Positions 16,461 to 24,461 of a stretch of 64,000 bases of DNA are shown here, piece by piece. The translations under genes and the position numbers were made by a program. Source of the DNA: Lachnospiraceae bacterium (lineage in GTDB: Bacteria; Bacillota; Clostridia; Lachnospirales; Lachnospiraceae); assembly GCA_017399685.1 (NCBI GenBank), contig JAFQBM010000040.1, forward strand, positions 1 to 64,000, given 5' to 3'. Below the pieces are notes generated by a model that was given only the letters and a program-made list of their open reading frames with translations, was not told where the DNA came from and ran no database searches. Every line of letters begins with the position of its first letter. The first letter of the stretch is position 1.

Positions 16461-17219
16461 ATGAACCAAAGAGAAAGTATTGAAAAAACAAAACAAGGTT
16501 TTGAAGAAAGTTTTAAAGCAGACTCATATTATAATAAACAAACAAGAGATGAAAATCATTTGGAATTAATTTTGAAATCTATAAAAGTGGAACCAGGAAT
16601 GAGAATTCTCGATTTAGGAACTGGGACGGGATATTTATCTTTTGCATTTGCGAAAAGTTATAAACAAGCAGAGGTGTTTGGATTAGATATTGTTGAAAAG
16701 ACGTTAGAAGAAAATCGAAAAAGAGCTGAATCAGAAGGACTTAGTAATCTGCATTTTGTAAATTACGAAGGTATGGATTTTCCTTTTAATGATGCTTCCT
16801 TTGACATAGTAATTACCAGATATGCCTTGCATCATTTTCCGGCAATGAAAGATACGTTTCGTGAAATCGGTAGAGTATTGAAGAAAAATGGAATCTTTTT
16901 CTTGTCGGATCCGGCACCGAATGATGATGATAAAGAACGTTTTGTAGATGAGTATATGCAGATGAAAAAGGATGGTCATATTAAGTTTTATACAAGAGAT
17001 GAGTGGAAAGAAATGGGAGAAGGTGTTGGATTAAAAATTGTTGATGGTTTTGAAACGAGCATTCGTTTTCCTAGAAAAAAAGAGACATCTTTAGAATTTG
17101 ATGATATTATTCGTCGACATGATGAAACAGTGATAAAAGGCTATGGGGTGGAAGTTATCAATGATGAAATCTGGATTACAGAGAAAGTAAATAATCTTTT
17201 GTTTCAAAAAGAAGAATAG
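16461..17219 (+). CDS. Class I SAM-dependent methyltransferase
   Basis: A 252-residue protein. Motif I ILDLGTGTGYLSFAFA (residues ~48-63) binds SAM, GLDIVEKTLEENR follows as motif post I, and RYALHHFPAMKDTFREIGRVLKKNG is the usual motif IV-V region of UbiE/menaquinone-like methyltransferases. The substrate is unknown. ATG 16461 lies 10 nt behind GGAG. Its last 44 nt are duplicated at 18312-18355. The flavodoxin-like gene follows 69 nt downstream. Confidence 0.85.
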   Translation: MNQRESIEKTKQGFEESFKADSYYNKQTRDENHLELILKSIKVEPGMRILDLGTGTGYLSFAFAKSYKQAEVFGLDIVEKTLEENRKRAESEGLSNLHFVNYEGMDFPFNDASFDIVITRYALHHFPAMKDTFREIGRVLKKNGIFFLSDPAPNDDDKERFVDEYMQMKKDGHIKFYTRDEWKEMGEGVGLKIVDGFETSIRFPRKKETSLEFDDIIRRHDETVIKGYGVEVINDEIWITEKVNNLLFQKEE

Positions 17220-17288
17220 TGTGGAATAGTTTTTTGTTGAATATTTAGATTTATGAAAAATTAGAATTTTGAAATTAAGAGGTGGAAA

Positions 17289-17834
17289 ATGAAAGTTTTA
17301 GTAATGAATTGTAGTCCTGTGAGAAATGGAGCAACGGCCGAAATAGTAAATATCGTTTGCGAGTGTTTAAAGGAAAGATATGAAATTAGAAGTATTTGCA
17401 TTGATGATTTTGATATTCGCTTTTGTAAAGGGTGTAGAAGCTGCCATAATACAGCAAAATGTATTCAGCATGATGATGTTGATAAAGTGATAGAACATTA
17501 TGAATGGGCAGATATTATAGTATCGGTATCTCCATCTTACTGGGCAGATATTCCAGGTCAGTTTAAGGCGTTTATTGATAGATGTACACCTTGGTGTAAC
17601 ACGCATGAACCACATGCAACGATAAGTAGTGGAAAGAAAGGATATTCGATAGCATTGAGAACTGGTCCAAGTATGAGGGAATGCAATCGAATTATTGAAA
17701 GCATTGAGCATTTTTATGGGCATATGGAAATTGAGTGCTGTGGTAGTTTAGGATTGTGTTCAGTGGAATATAAGGAAGATGTGGAACAAAAAAAGAATGA
17801 AATTTTAGAATTTATAGAATTTATGACTGCTTAG
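17289..17834 (+). CDS. Flavodoxin-like NAD(P)H-dependent oxidoreductase
   Basis: A 181-residue protein with FMN-binding N-terminus MKVLVMNCSPVRNGATAEI, a Cys segment FCKGCRSCHNTAKC near residues 47-60 and SPSYWADIPGQFKAFIDRC, the same arrangement as the protein at 145. It belongs to the FMN reductase/iron-sulfur flavoprotein superfamily. GAGGTGG precedes the ATG. The electron acceptor is not predictable. Confidence 0.82.
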   Translation: MKVLVMNCSPVRNGATAEIVNIVCECLKERYEIRSICIDDFDIRFCKGCRSCHNTAKCIQHDDVDKVIEHYEWADIIVSVSPSYWADIPGQFKAFIDRCTPWCNTHEPHATISSGKKGYSIALRTGPSMRECNRIIESIEHFYGHMEIECCGSLGLCSVEYKEDVEQKKNEILEFIEFMTA

Positions 17835-18069
17835 TTTCAAGGTTTGTAAAAAAGTTTATAAATCCAGTAATTACAGTGGGTCGCTGTTTTTTATAAAATT
17901 GTACGAAATGGTGTAGAAGCTCATCTATTTGTAGATTGCAGGTGCATTTTTTATGATTATGTTGAAAAAATATATTATTTGGGGTTTTATATGTTGAAAA
18001 AAATATACGTTTAATGTTTTGCAGGTTGAAATAATTATATTTTTTGATAAAGAGGGATTTTCGAATTGA

Positions 18070-18309
18070 TTGAATCTGGAAGACGACTGCACAGAGGAAG
18101 AATTTGAAGAAAAATTGGAAGAATTATTTCTTCCAGAGAATAAAGACAGAGATATTGAAGAGGATTTTGTACGAAGAAATACTAGCCTTCCGGAAGCCTA
18201 CAATTCCTTCTTGTTAATACCTACAATTTATGAAGGGTACTATTCACATATCAAAAAGGTTAATATGGAACTTTGGTATCTTGGAAACTATAGACCAAGC
18301 CAGAAGTAA
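18070..18309 (+). CDS. Short acidic ORF, probable gene fragment
   Basis: 79 residues from TTG 18070 (AGAGGGA upstream, spacing long), very acidic at the start (EEEFEEKLEELF) and ending in LWYLGNYRPSQK. No recognised domain. The stop lies directly against a duplicated fragment of the methyltransferase 3' end, so this is probably the surviving end of an immunity-like or other accessory gene. Confidence 0.35.
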   Translation: MNLEDDCTEEEFEEKLEELFLPENKDRDIEEDFVRRNTSLPEAYNSFLLIPTIYEGYYSHIKKVNMELWYLGNYRPSQK

Positions 18310-18311
18310 AC

Positions 18312-18355
18312 ATTACAGAGAAAGTAAATAATCTTTTGTTTTAAAAGGAAGAATA
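18312..18355 (+). repeat. Duplicated 3' end of the methyltransferase gene
   Basis: 42 of 44 positions match 17175-17218, the last codons and stop of the methyltransferase at 16461. Here the fragment has no gene in front of it. Confidence 0.85.
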
Positions 18356-18407
18356 ACATTAATTAGATGATTAAAATAAAAAAGTAGAAAGTTATGTAGG
18401 TGAATAT

Positions 18408-18739
18408 ATGAGATTTTTTTGTGTTGAATCAGAGCGCAAAGGAACCTGTTATCATGAATTTCAAAAAGGTAAATGGGATGAAAAACAGTTTGGAAGGCAG
18501 ATTCTTTGTTATTAGATGATGATGTTTTGGAGAAACTCAAATTATATGAATTATTTCAAGTAGCAAATTCAAACTATAATTATTATGGAGTAACCCAAAT
18601 TGCTAAAGATGAATGGAAATTAATTCGTAATGTAGCCAACATGCGTGGTGGAAACATAAAAGAAGCTATTGATGAAGTTGATATATGGGTAACTGAAACA
18701 TTCAAAACAGAAGAAGAATTTACGATATTAGGAATATAA
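18408..18739 (+). pseudogene. Frameshifted immunity-like gene
   Basis: The first frame runs from ATG 18408 (MRFFCVESERKGTCYHEF ... WDEKQFGRQ) to a TAG near 18513. A second frame beginning about 18500 continues with LLLDDDVLEKLKLYELFQ and VTETFKTEEEFTILGI to 18739. Together they make one ~110-residue protein of a type I associate with small immunity-like or hypothetical Firmicutes proteins. One insertion or deletion near 18500 breaks it. AGGTG precedes the ATG. Confidence 0.55.
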
Positions 18740-18766
18740 TCTCCTATTTTGATACTTTTTTAGTAA

Positions 18767-18946
18767 TTTATTTATATAGTAAGAGATAACAAATGGCGGG
18801 TTCCGATTGTTAAATATATTACGAAAGAAAGAGAGAAACTTCAAGACATGTTACTTCAGGCAGTTATGCGTGTTGAGGAAGAATCAAAAAACGAAAAGCC
18901 TTATTATGGAGAACTCTGGGAAACGGAAGTAATAGAATTTGGTTAG
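18767..18946 (+). pseudogene. C-terminal remnant of a lost gene
   Basis: A 59-residue open stretch without a start, from an in-frame TAA at 18764 to TAG 18944-18946. It reads KEREKLQDMLLQAVMRVE and ends GELWETEVIEFG. The last 65 nt are part of the 79-bp duplication shared with 16081-16159. The identity of the parent gene is unknown. Confidence 0.5.
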
Positions 18947-18988
18947 AGTGGTATTTGACATGAAAATGGGGAAAAGGAATGATATTGT

Positions 18989-19774
18989 ATGATAGCAAGG
19001 ATATTTGATTCCAGCAAAAAGGAATACTATATTTCAGAAGTATATGGAATTATTAATTGTGGCATTAACAAGTATATTGTAGATAAATTTGAAAATAAGA
19101 GAGAAAATTTAATTTTGGTAGACTATTTTGATTGTTCCAAACAACCACTATATGATATTTGGGTTGAGCGGATTAGTGCAAATCCTGTATTATTTCCGTG
19201 GATATATGTTCCTAGGGAAGAAATGAAAAATTTCAATAAACAAATTAAAAGTGATAATGAATATCATTATTTTAGTGGTTATAAATTGATTTGGGAACGG
19301 CCGGAACAACTTATGAAATTGCTCATGAATGGTAGTATATTGAAGAAAGATTTGATACAGGAAGAAATAACATCAAAATTGGAGGGATGGAATTACATTG
19401 AATCCAAAGATGATATTGATAAATTGATGAAACAATTTTCAGGTTTTCACGATTCTGTAATACGAGAACTTCACTATATAAGTGGAGATTACAAACTTCC
19501 TGACGGTAGTATGCATCTTACAGAGTCTTGTCAAAAAAATCTGCGAATGATATTTGACAGTGATTGGTCGGAGAGTATTGAAATGATTTTTGAAGCACCA
19601 AGAATATTGCAACTTGTACCACCTTGCGAGAACTATTTGGCTGATTTATATGATGTGTCCATTTTTATTAAGGACTGCATGGTTTATTTTTATGACTCGT
19701 ATATGGAGTACATACCAGATGTTTATGAAGGAACATTTATTAAGGCAATGGCAGTGAGATGGAGAAAGATTTGA
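18989..19774 (+). CDS. Two-part protein with immunity-like C-terminal domain
   Basis: A 261-residue protein. The N-terminal ~110 residues (DCSKQPLYDIWVERI, YFSGYKLIWERPEQLMKLL) contain no domain I can name. The C-terminal ~110 (QFSGFHDSVIRELHYISGDY ... ILQLVPPCENYLADLYDVS, FIKDCMVYFYDS) look like a domain common as stand-alone proteins in Firmicutes immunity-gene clusters. ATG 18989 follows AAAAGGA. Parts of its 3' end recur at 21610-21704 with an internal deletion. No toxin gene lies nearby. Confidence 0.55.
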   Translation: MIARIFDSSKKEYYISEVYGIINCGINKYIVDKFENKRENLILVDYFDCSKQPLYDIWVERISANPVLFPWIYVPREEMKNFNKQIKSDNEYHYFSGYKLIWERPEQLMKLLMNGSILKKDLIQEEITSKLEGWNYIESKDDIDKLMKQFSGFHDSVIRELHYISGDYKLPDGSMHLTESCQKNLRMIFDSDWSESIEMIFEAPRILQLVPPCENYLADLYDVSIFIKDCMVYFYDSYMEYIPDVYEGTFIKAMAVRWRKI

Positions 19775-19856
19775 TGAGTAATTGAAAAAAAGTAATATAT
19801 TAGATTATTGATGTTGTGATAAATGAGATAAAAACTTGAATTTAAGGAGTATTGAT

Positions 19857-20231
19857 ATGGAAATAATACAATTTTTTAAGAGTTTACTGGATGAAGATAA
19901 AAGTGCAGTTGTTATTTGTGATATTAATCACAAAATAATTTATATGAATCCTGTTGCATGTCAAAAATATAGCAAACGAGGTGGTGAGGCACTCGTGGGA
20001 AGTAATTTGCTCAAGTGTCATAACAGCAAATCCATTGAGATGATTCATAAGGTGATAGAATGGTTTAAGTTAAGCAAAGAAAATAACAGAATATATACTA
20101 GTTACAATGAGAAAGAAAATAAAGATATCTATATGATTGCTTTGCGTAGTGAACAAGGCGATTTAATTGGATATTATGAAAAACATGAATATCGCAATCG
20201 TGAAACAGAACCATTTTATAAATTTGATTAA
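19857..20231 (+). CDS. Stand-alone PAS-domain protein
   Basis: A 124-residue single-domain protein. The N-terminal helix and AVVICDINHKIIYMNPVACQKY, then EALVGSNLLKCHNSKSIEMI, match a PAS fold with its ligand cavity; the last ~20 residues are charged. AAGGAG lies 7-12 nt before ATG 19857. PAS proteins of this short form bind a small molecule or heme, but no output domain or partner is adjacent. Confidence 0.7.
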   Translation: MEIIQFFKSLLDEDKSAVVICDINHKIIYMNPVACQKYSKRGGEALVGSNLLKCHNSKSIEMIHKVIEWFKLSKENNRIYTSYNEKENKDIYMIALRSEQGDLIGYYEKHEYRNRETEPFYKFD

Positions 20232-20440
20232 TATGACCAAATTATAATAATAAAGCAAATATGCAAAAATAAATATTGGAAGTTTTGATATAAAAAGTAG
20301 ATTTAAGAAGAAAATGTATACTTTAAGAAGATATCAAGAGTAAAAACGTGAAATGACAGTGATATAAAAATGCGAAATTCGTGAAAAATGGAGTTGATAG
20401 TATATATTATGCAAACAGAAAATGAAAGGATACATCAATT

Positions 20441-21226
20441 ATGAAAAAAGCAAAACAGATAGGATTTAGCATTGTTATTATTCTTTTTATAGTAGGTATA
20501 TTTTGCGTGTATTGGTTGTTGAACAATTGGCCTATGCGATATAAGTCGGAGTTGAATCAGTTCTTTGGCAAAGGAAACTGGAAGGTTATTTCTGAGGATG
20601 TGAAACGCAGCAGAGTGGATACAGTGAGATATAATTTATTAGGGGATTCTTCTGGGCAAAAAAGAAGAGTAGACTTATATAGAGATTGGAATATTCTATT
20701 TGAGAATGAAAATGGGGAAGAGGAAGTATGGAAAATCTCCAATCATGTTTACATGATTAATAATGAAAAATATGGTTTATTTAATCCCAAAAGATATAAG
20801 GCTAGGCAAGCGCTTACTTTGGAACTGATGGAGATTTCTTTTGTGGTTATTGAAGAAGAGGTACATAATGAAATCGTAAAGGAAGGTCTGACAGAAGAGG
20901 AAGCACATTGCATCTATGTTGATATGTCTTATCATGGCGGAAACCCACCAAGATCATTTTATGACAAATTAGCAAAGGAGTCCTGGTTTACGATAGAGGG
21001 CGTTACAGCAGAAAACTACCTAGCTTCTGATCTATATGACTTTTATTTGTTTATAGGAATTCATGGTTACAGATTGGAACAGTTGTCTGAACAGGAGCAG
21101 GAGAATGTAGTAAGCAGTCTTGAAAATATTGAGAAGAGATTGTTAGAAAAATACGGAGATAATGCTTCGTTTGAAATTCTTTATAATGAATATGATGTAG
21201 AATATGTAGATGGTGTGAAACAGTGA
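20441..21226 (+). CDS. Membrane-anchored protein of unknown function
   Basis: 261 residues: one N-terminal membrane helix (IGFSIVIILFIVGIFCVYWLL, residues ~6-26) followed by a soluble domain rich in acidic residues and Tyr (EEEVWKISNHVYMINNEKYG, YGDNASFEILYNEYDVEYV). The layout suits an extracytoplasmic or membrane-tethered immunity protein, but I recognise no family. GAAAGGA precedes the ATG. The small membrane protein at 21267 follows 40 nt later and may be its partner. Confidence 0.6.
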   Translation: MKKAKQIGFSIVIILFIVGIFCVYWLLNNWPMRYKSELNQFFGKGNWKVISEDVKRSRVDTVRYNLLGDSSGQKRRVDLYRDWNILFENENGEEEVWKISNHVYMINNEKYGLFNPKRYKARQALTLELMEISFVVIEEEVHNEIVKEGLTEEEAHCIYVDMSYHGGNPPRSFYDKLAKESWFTIEGVTAENYLASDLYDFYLFIGIHGYRLEQLSEQEQENVVSSLENIEKRLLEKYGDNASFEILYNEYDVEYVDGVKQ

Positions 21227-21266
21227 GTATATTTAGAATTAAATGAATAATTGACGGAGGTGAATT

Positions 21267-21584
21267 ATGCTACGTTTAAAGAAAAAAAGGATAATTAAGG
21301 CAGGGAGTATAGCACTGGGAATTACTACCCTAATGGGGATAATTAATTATATTCTTGGCACAATGTTTGAAAAAATTATTGGAATCAGATTTCGGGGTGG
21401 AGAGGTTTCGAATACTTATGGTTTTGGTATTGAACTTGAAAAACTGTATCCGGAATATTCTATAGCTAATCCAATAGAGTCTCATATTACAATACATGTA
21501 GCACCTATTAATTTTATACTAACTGTAGTGATGTTGAGCGTTGTAATTTATTTTATATTGACTTGTGGTGACACAAAACACTGA
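21267..21584 (+). CDS. Small membrane protein
   Basis: 105 residues with two predicted membrane helices (residues ~10-32, SIALGITTLMGIINYILG, and ~84-100, FILTVVMLSVVIYFILT) and a ~50-residue loop between them. GGAGGTG precedes ATG 21267. No family recognised. It lies directly after the membrane-anchored protein at 20441 in the accessory cluster. Confidence 0.55.
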   Translation: MLRLKKKRIIKAGSIALGITTLMGIINYILGTMFEKIIGIRFRGGEVSNTYGFGIELEKLYPEYSIANPIESHITIHVAPINFILTVVMLSVVIYFILTCGDTKH

Positions 21585-21609
21585 TACGGTTGGCTTTTTT
21601 GAGTGATTC

Positions 21610-21704
21610 GACACTGATTGGTCAGAGAGTATTGAAATGATTTTTGAAGCACCAAGAATAATTAAGGCAATGGCAGTGAGATGGAGAAAGATTTGATGAG
21701 TAAT
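21610..21704 (+). pseudogene. Internally deleted duplicate of the 18989 gene's 3' end
   Basis: Positions 21610-21660 match 19556-19606 (49 of 51), and 21661-21704 match 19739-19782. The copy therefore lacks 132 bp (44 codons) between them. It has no start and no gene context. Confidence 0.85.
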
Positions 21705-21950
21705 CAGAAGATAAAAATACAAAATTGATAAAGTGGTAAAAAATATGAAATTAAGAATTAATAAAAACATGAATCAACAAAAAAGTTATTAAAAAGGAGT
21801 CGGTACATACCATAAGTGGCTATTTTTTGTAAAAAGGTTTACGAAAATAGAAGTAGGTATCGGTTTTGTACAATAAATATAAATTTACCATCGGACTATG
21901 ATTTGGAAATCAAGTAGTTTGCTGGATTTAATCTTAAGGGAGAAAATGTT

Positions 21951-22424
21951 ATGGAAAAATCAAACTTGTCAGGAAATGAATTTGAAATGTGCAAAGAATG
22001 TTATTCAAATGAAAATAGAATCACTCCATTACTGAATCCATTAGAATGTTTGCAAAATCATACACAATACATTTGTGGAACTTGTGGGAGATGCATCTGT
22101 ATTGAACATGATCCACGCAAAGGTCTGCAACGGTGGAACTTTCCCTTTAAATCTTTAGAAATTGCGAAACTATATTTGAGAACAGCGGATTATACTCTGA
22201 AAAAGTCTTGTGGCATTTATGAAATAAAAAATAGCCAAGGAAGGATTTCTTATAAGATTTTTGGGAAAAACGAAGATTTAGAGTTATTTTTGAAAAAGAA
22301 TAAAGATAAAACCTGTATAAGCATGGAACCTGTATTTGTATATGGGGAATTTCAAGAATTTCCATATACTCAAGTGCGTAAATTGACTTCAGACGAAATA
22401 GAAAAATATATGTCAGAACGCTAA
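21951..22424 (+). CDS. Zinc-binding protein of a Firmicutes-specific family
   Basis: 157 residues. The N-terminal half holds several Cys pairs (CKECYSNENR, CGTCGRCICIEHD) and the invariant-looking RWNFPFKSLEIAKLYLRTADY; the C-terminal half has KKSCGIYEI and ends VRKLTSDEIEKYM. I have seen close relatives as hypothetical proteins in gut Clostridia, with no known function. GGGAGA precedes ATG 21951. Zinc binding is inferred from Cys spacing. Confidence 0.65.
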   Translation: MEKSNLSGNEFEMCKECYSNENRITPLLNPLECLQNHTQYICGTCGRCICIEHDPRKGLQRWNFPFKSLEIAKLYLRTADYTLKKSCGIYEIKNSQGRISYKIFGKNEDLELFLKKNKDKTCISMEPVFVYGEFQEFPYTQVRKLTSDEIEKYMSER

Positions 22425-22484
22425 AATTCAAGATATGGAGCGGTCTTTAAGTTAAAAATACAGATGTTTGAAAAAATTTTCTAA

Positions 22485-22628
22485 ATGTGGGGAGAAATCA
22501 TCCAATGGAGAATTATGTTTATTATCCCTTGTCATAGGGTGATTCATAAAAATCGAAATATTGATGGATTCGTTTGTGGTATAGAAGTGAAAAAGTATTT
22601 GTTGGATTTGGAAAAAAGTAATACTTGA
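22485..22628 (+). pseudogene. Remnant of O6-methylguanine-DNA methyltransferase (Ogt) C-terminus
   Basis: A 47-codon stretch contains IIPCHRVI, the active-site motif of methylated-DNA-protein cysteine methyltransferases, followed by a degraded GFVCGIEVKKYLLDLEK, which corresponds to the family's GGxxxKxxLLxxE end. The rest of the ~160-residue enzyme is missing, so this cannot be functional. Confidence 0.65.
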
Positions 22629-22684
22629 AAAAGACTTTTTGGATGGTTGTGAATATAATACTACCATGTGAAAATGATAATTGC

Positions 22685-22720
22685 AAAAAAGCAAAACCGT
22701 TACATGGGTTTTGCTTTTTT
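22685..22720. terminator. Bidirectional terminator
   Basis: GCAAAACC (22691-22698) pairs with GGTTTTGC (22707-22714), flanked by A6 on the left and T6 on the right, so it can stop transcription in both directions. On the minus strand it overlaps the stop of the small basic protein. Confidence 0.8.
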
Positions 22721-22852
22721 ATGCCCAGCTTTTGCTTTGCCCTGAATTTCAGGTACGGGTGGGGCATCATTTTTAGGAATATGTGTTTTGTGATTACTTT
22801 CAGTACCATGTGGTTCTTTTGGACTAGGTCGTCTCATGCCAGCTTTTGCCAT
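22700..22852 (-). CDS. 50-residue basic, Pro-rich small protein
   Basis: Start ATG at 22852-22850 with GGAGGT 8 nt upstream (22866-22861), stop at 22702-22700, and an immediate terminator. The peptide begins MAKAGMRRPSPKEPHGTESN and ends GKAKAGHKKAKPM; it has 9 Lys, 2 Arg and 4 His against 4 acidic residues, many Pro, and is probably disordered. I recall similar small proteins in Lachnospiraceae with the same MAKAGMRRP and GKAK segments; function unknown. Complete gene signals argue against a chance ORF. Confidence 0.7.
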   Translation of the reverse strand: MAKAGMRRPSPKEPHGTESNHKTHIPKNDAPPVPEIQGKAKAGHKKAKPM

Positions 22853-23069
22853 AATTCATTACCTCCGGTGTTTTGTGGAATATAAATTTTAGTATCTCAT
22901 AAAAATAGATTTTTATTCTTTGATTGAAATTAATTGTAACGTTTGAAAGCATACAGAATGAATTTTTTAAGCGAAAAGTTTGAAATAAATTGTGCAGTGA
23001 AAGGGAATGTGATAGGATTATCTTATAAAAAGCGTTATTAAATAAAATTCAGTTTTAGGAGGGCATGAT

Positions 23070-24281
23070 ATGAAGGCAGAAGTTTATGTATTTAGTAGAG
23101 AAGAAAATTTAGATTTGATTATGAAAACTTTTTGTGATTGCTTTGGCATAGAGCGGATGGATGGCAACAATCAATTATACCTTGAAAATGATGTGCAGAT
23201 AGTGGAGATTTACGCTTTTCTTACTAGTATGGGCGAAGAATATGAAAATCTTGTGATGCAACAAAAAAATATGGTGTCAGGACATTTTGCCCAAGTGCAA
23301 AATTGCAATGAAGATATTAAAATTAATTTTATTCATCATATGCAGCAATCAAAAGCATTTATACCGGTTAAAATAGAATCAAAGGTTGATGACTCGGCAA
23401 TACAGAAGGAAAGTTTAAAAAGCACAGTATCCATTATTTTGGACTTTTTAAAACACATAGATGGTGTATTGCTGGTAAACGGAGCAACGGTTGCTCTGAA
23501 TGCAGAAGAGGATGTTATTATGACAGATAAGGGAATGAGTCAGCTGGAATACTATTTCCCATTTGAATATGTAGAAAGTCCTGAATTTTTAAAAGATTGT
23601 ACACCTGCTCAGATTACAAGAAGAAATCAAAATATGAAACTTATGTTTGATAACCATATTTATGTTCCGGAATTGCCATTGAACGAGGATGATGAAGAGG
23701 TGCAAATTCGGGAGAATGAAGAAATTATAAAGAGAATGTTAGGCACTTTTGCCATTTCCTTATATTCAGAGGCATTGTTAAACCCTTCTGAGCAGATGGA
23801 ACCACAAGAAGCAAGAGAATTTGTTACAGACATTTTGAAAGAGTATGGAATTTCCCAATTAGATCAGGTGATGACAATGGAGGAATTGGAGTATTTTATG
23901 GATAACAACTCAGAGGAAGAAACAAGAATTGATTTTTCTTGGCATTATGAACATCTTTATGTTTTGGAGTGGGCATTAGGATTTGATGAATGGACAGAAC
24001 CACTTGATATTTGTGATGTGGCAAAATCCGTTCAAATATTAAAACAACTTGGAAGCTACGAAAATATTTGCAAAAGTACAAAGCTGCGTTCGAAAAAGGA
24101 AATTCTTGATAAAGCGGATTTGATATATCGAATGGATTGGGCATGTGTAGATGCCAGGATTCATGGGATGAAGAGTCCGGGAGGTATGGAACCAGGTGTT
24201 GTTCAGGCAAGACATAAAACATTAAATTGGCTGATTTGCTTTGGGGATGCTGATTGGGATTCTGTGGATATACCAACATAG
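23070..24281 (+). CDS. DUF4272-domain protein
   Basis: A 403-residue soluble protein. The C-terminal ~190 residues carry the DUF4272 pattern: TPAQITRRNQNMKLM, LEWALGFDEWTEP, ADLIYRMDWACVDARI and the terminal ARHKTLNWLICFGDADWDSV. The N-terminal half is an acidic, unassigned domain. AGGAGG precedes ATG 23070, and a strong terminator follows, so it is a single-gene unit. DUF4272 proteins are often found near immunity genes, but a function is not known. Confidence 0.8.
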   Translation: MKAEVYVFSREENLDLIMKTFCDCFGIERMDGNNQLYLENDVQIVEIYAFLTSMGEEYENLVMQQKNMVSGHFAQVQNCNEDIKINFIHHMQQSKAFIPVKIESKVDDSAIQKESLKSTVSIILDFLKHIDGVLLVNGATVALNAEEDVIMTDKGMSQLEYYFPFEYVESPEFLKDCTPAQITRRNQNMKLMFDNHIYVPELPLNEDDEEVQIRENEEIIKRMLGTFAISLYSEALLNPSEQMEPQEAREFVTDILKEYGISQLDQVMTMEELEYFMDNNSEEETRIDFSWHYEHLYVLEWALGFDEWTEPLDICDVAKSVQILKQLGSYENICKSTKLRSKKEILDKADLIYRMDWACVDARIHGMKSPGGMEPGVVQARHKTLNWLICFGDADWDSVDIPT

Positions 24282-24308
24282 GAGGAAAATTTTTCTTCAG
24301 ATACATAT

Positions 24309-24365
24309 AAGAGTTTTATGAAACAAAAGGGATAATTCCTTAGATTTCATAAAACTCTTTTTTTG
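24309..24365 (+). terminator. Terminator of the DUF4272 gene
   Basis: A perfect 15-bp stem (AAGAGTTTTATGAAA 24309-24323 with 24345-24359) followed by T7. Confidence 0.9.
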
Positions 24366-24401
24366 CTGTTATGAAAATAAAATAGAGTTACATGAAACAC
24401 A

Positions 24402-24430
24402 TTGACAAAAGTATGAAAACGTATTATTGT
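24402..24430 (+). promoter_or_regulatory. Promoter of the MATE gene
   Basis: TTGACA (24402-24407), 17-nt spacer, TATTGT (24425-24430), then a GGAGG site before ATG 24462. Confidence 0.5.
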
Positions 24431-24461
24431 CGGTAATATAAAAAATAGGAGGAACAAAAAA

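Noticed and set aside
22625-22885. 86-residue ORF on the plus strand
   Set aside because: It has no RBS, is very hydrophobic/aromatic without a plausible topology, and lies antisense to the better supported 50-residue gene and its terminator.
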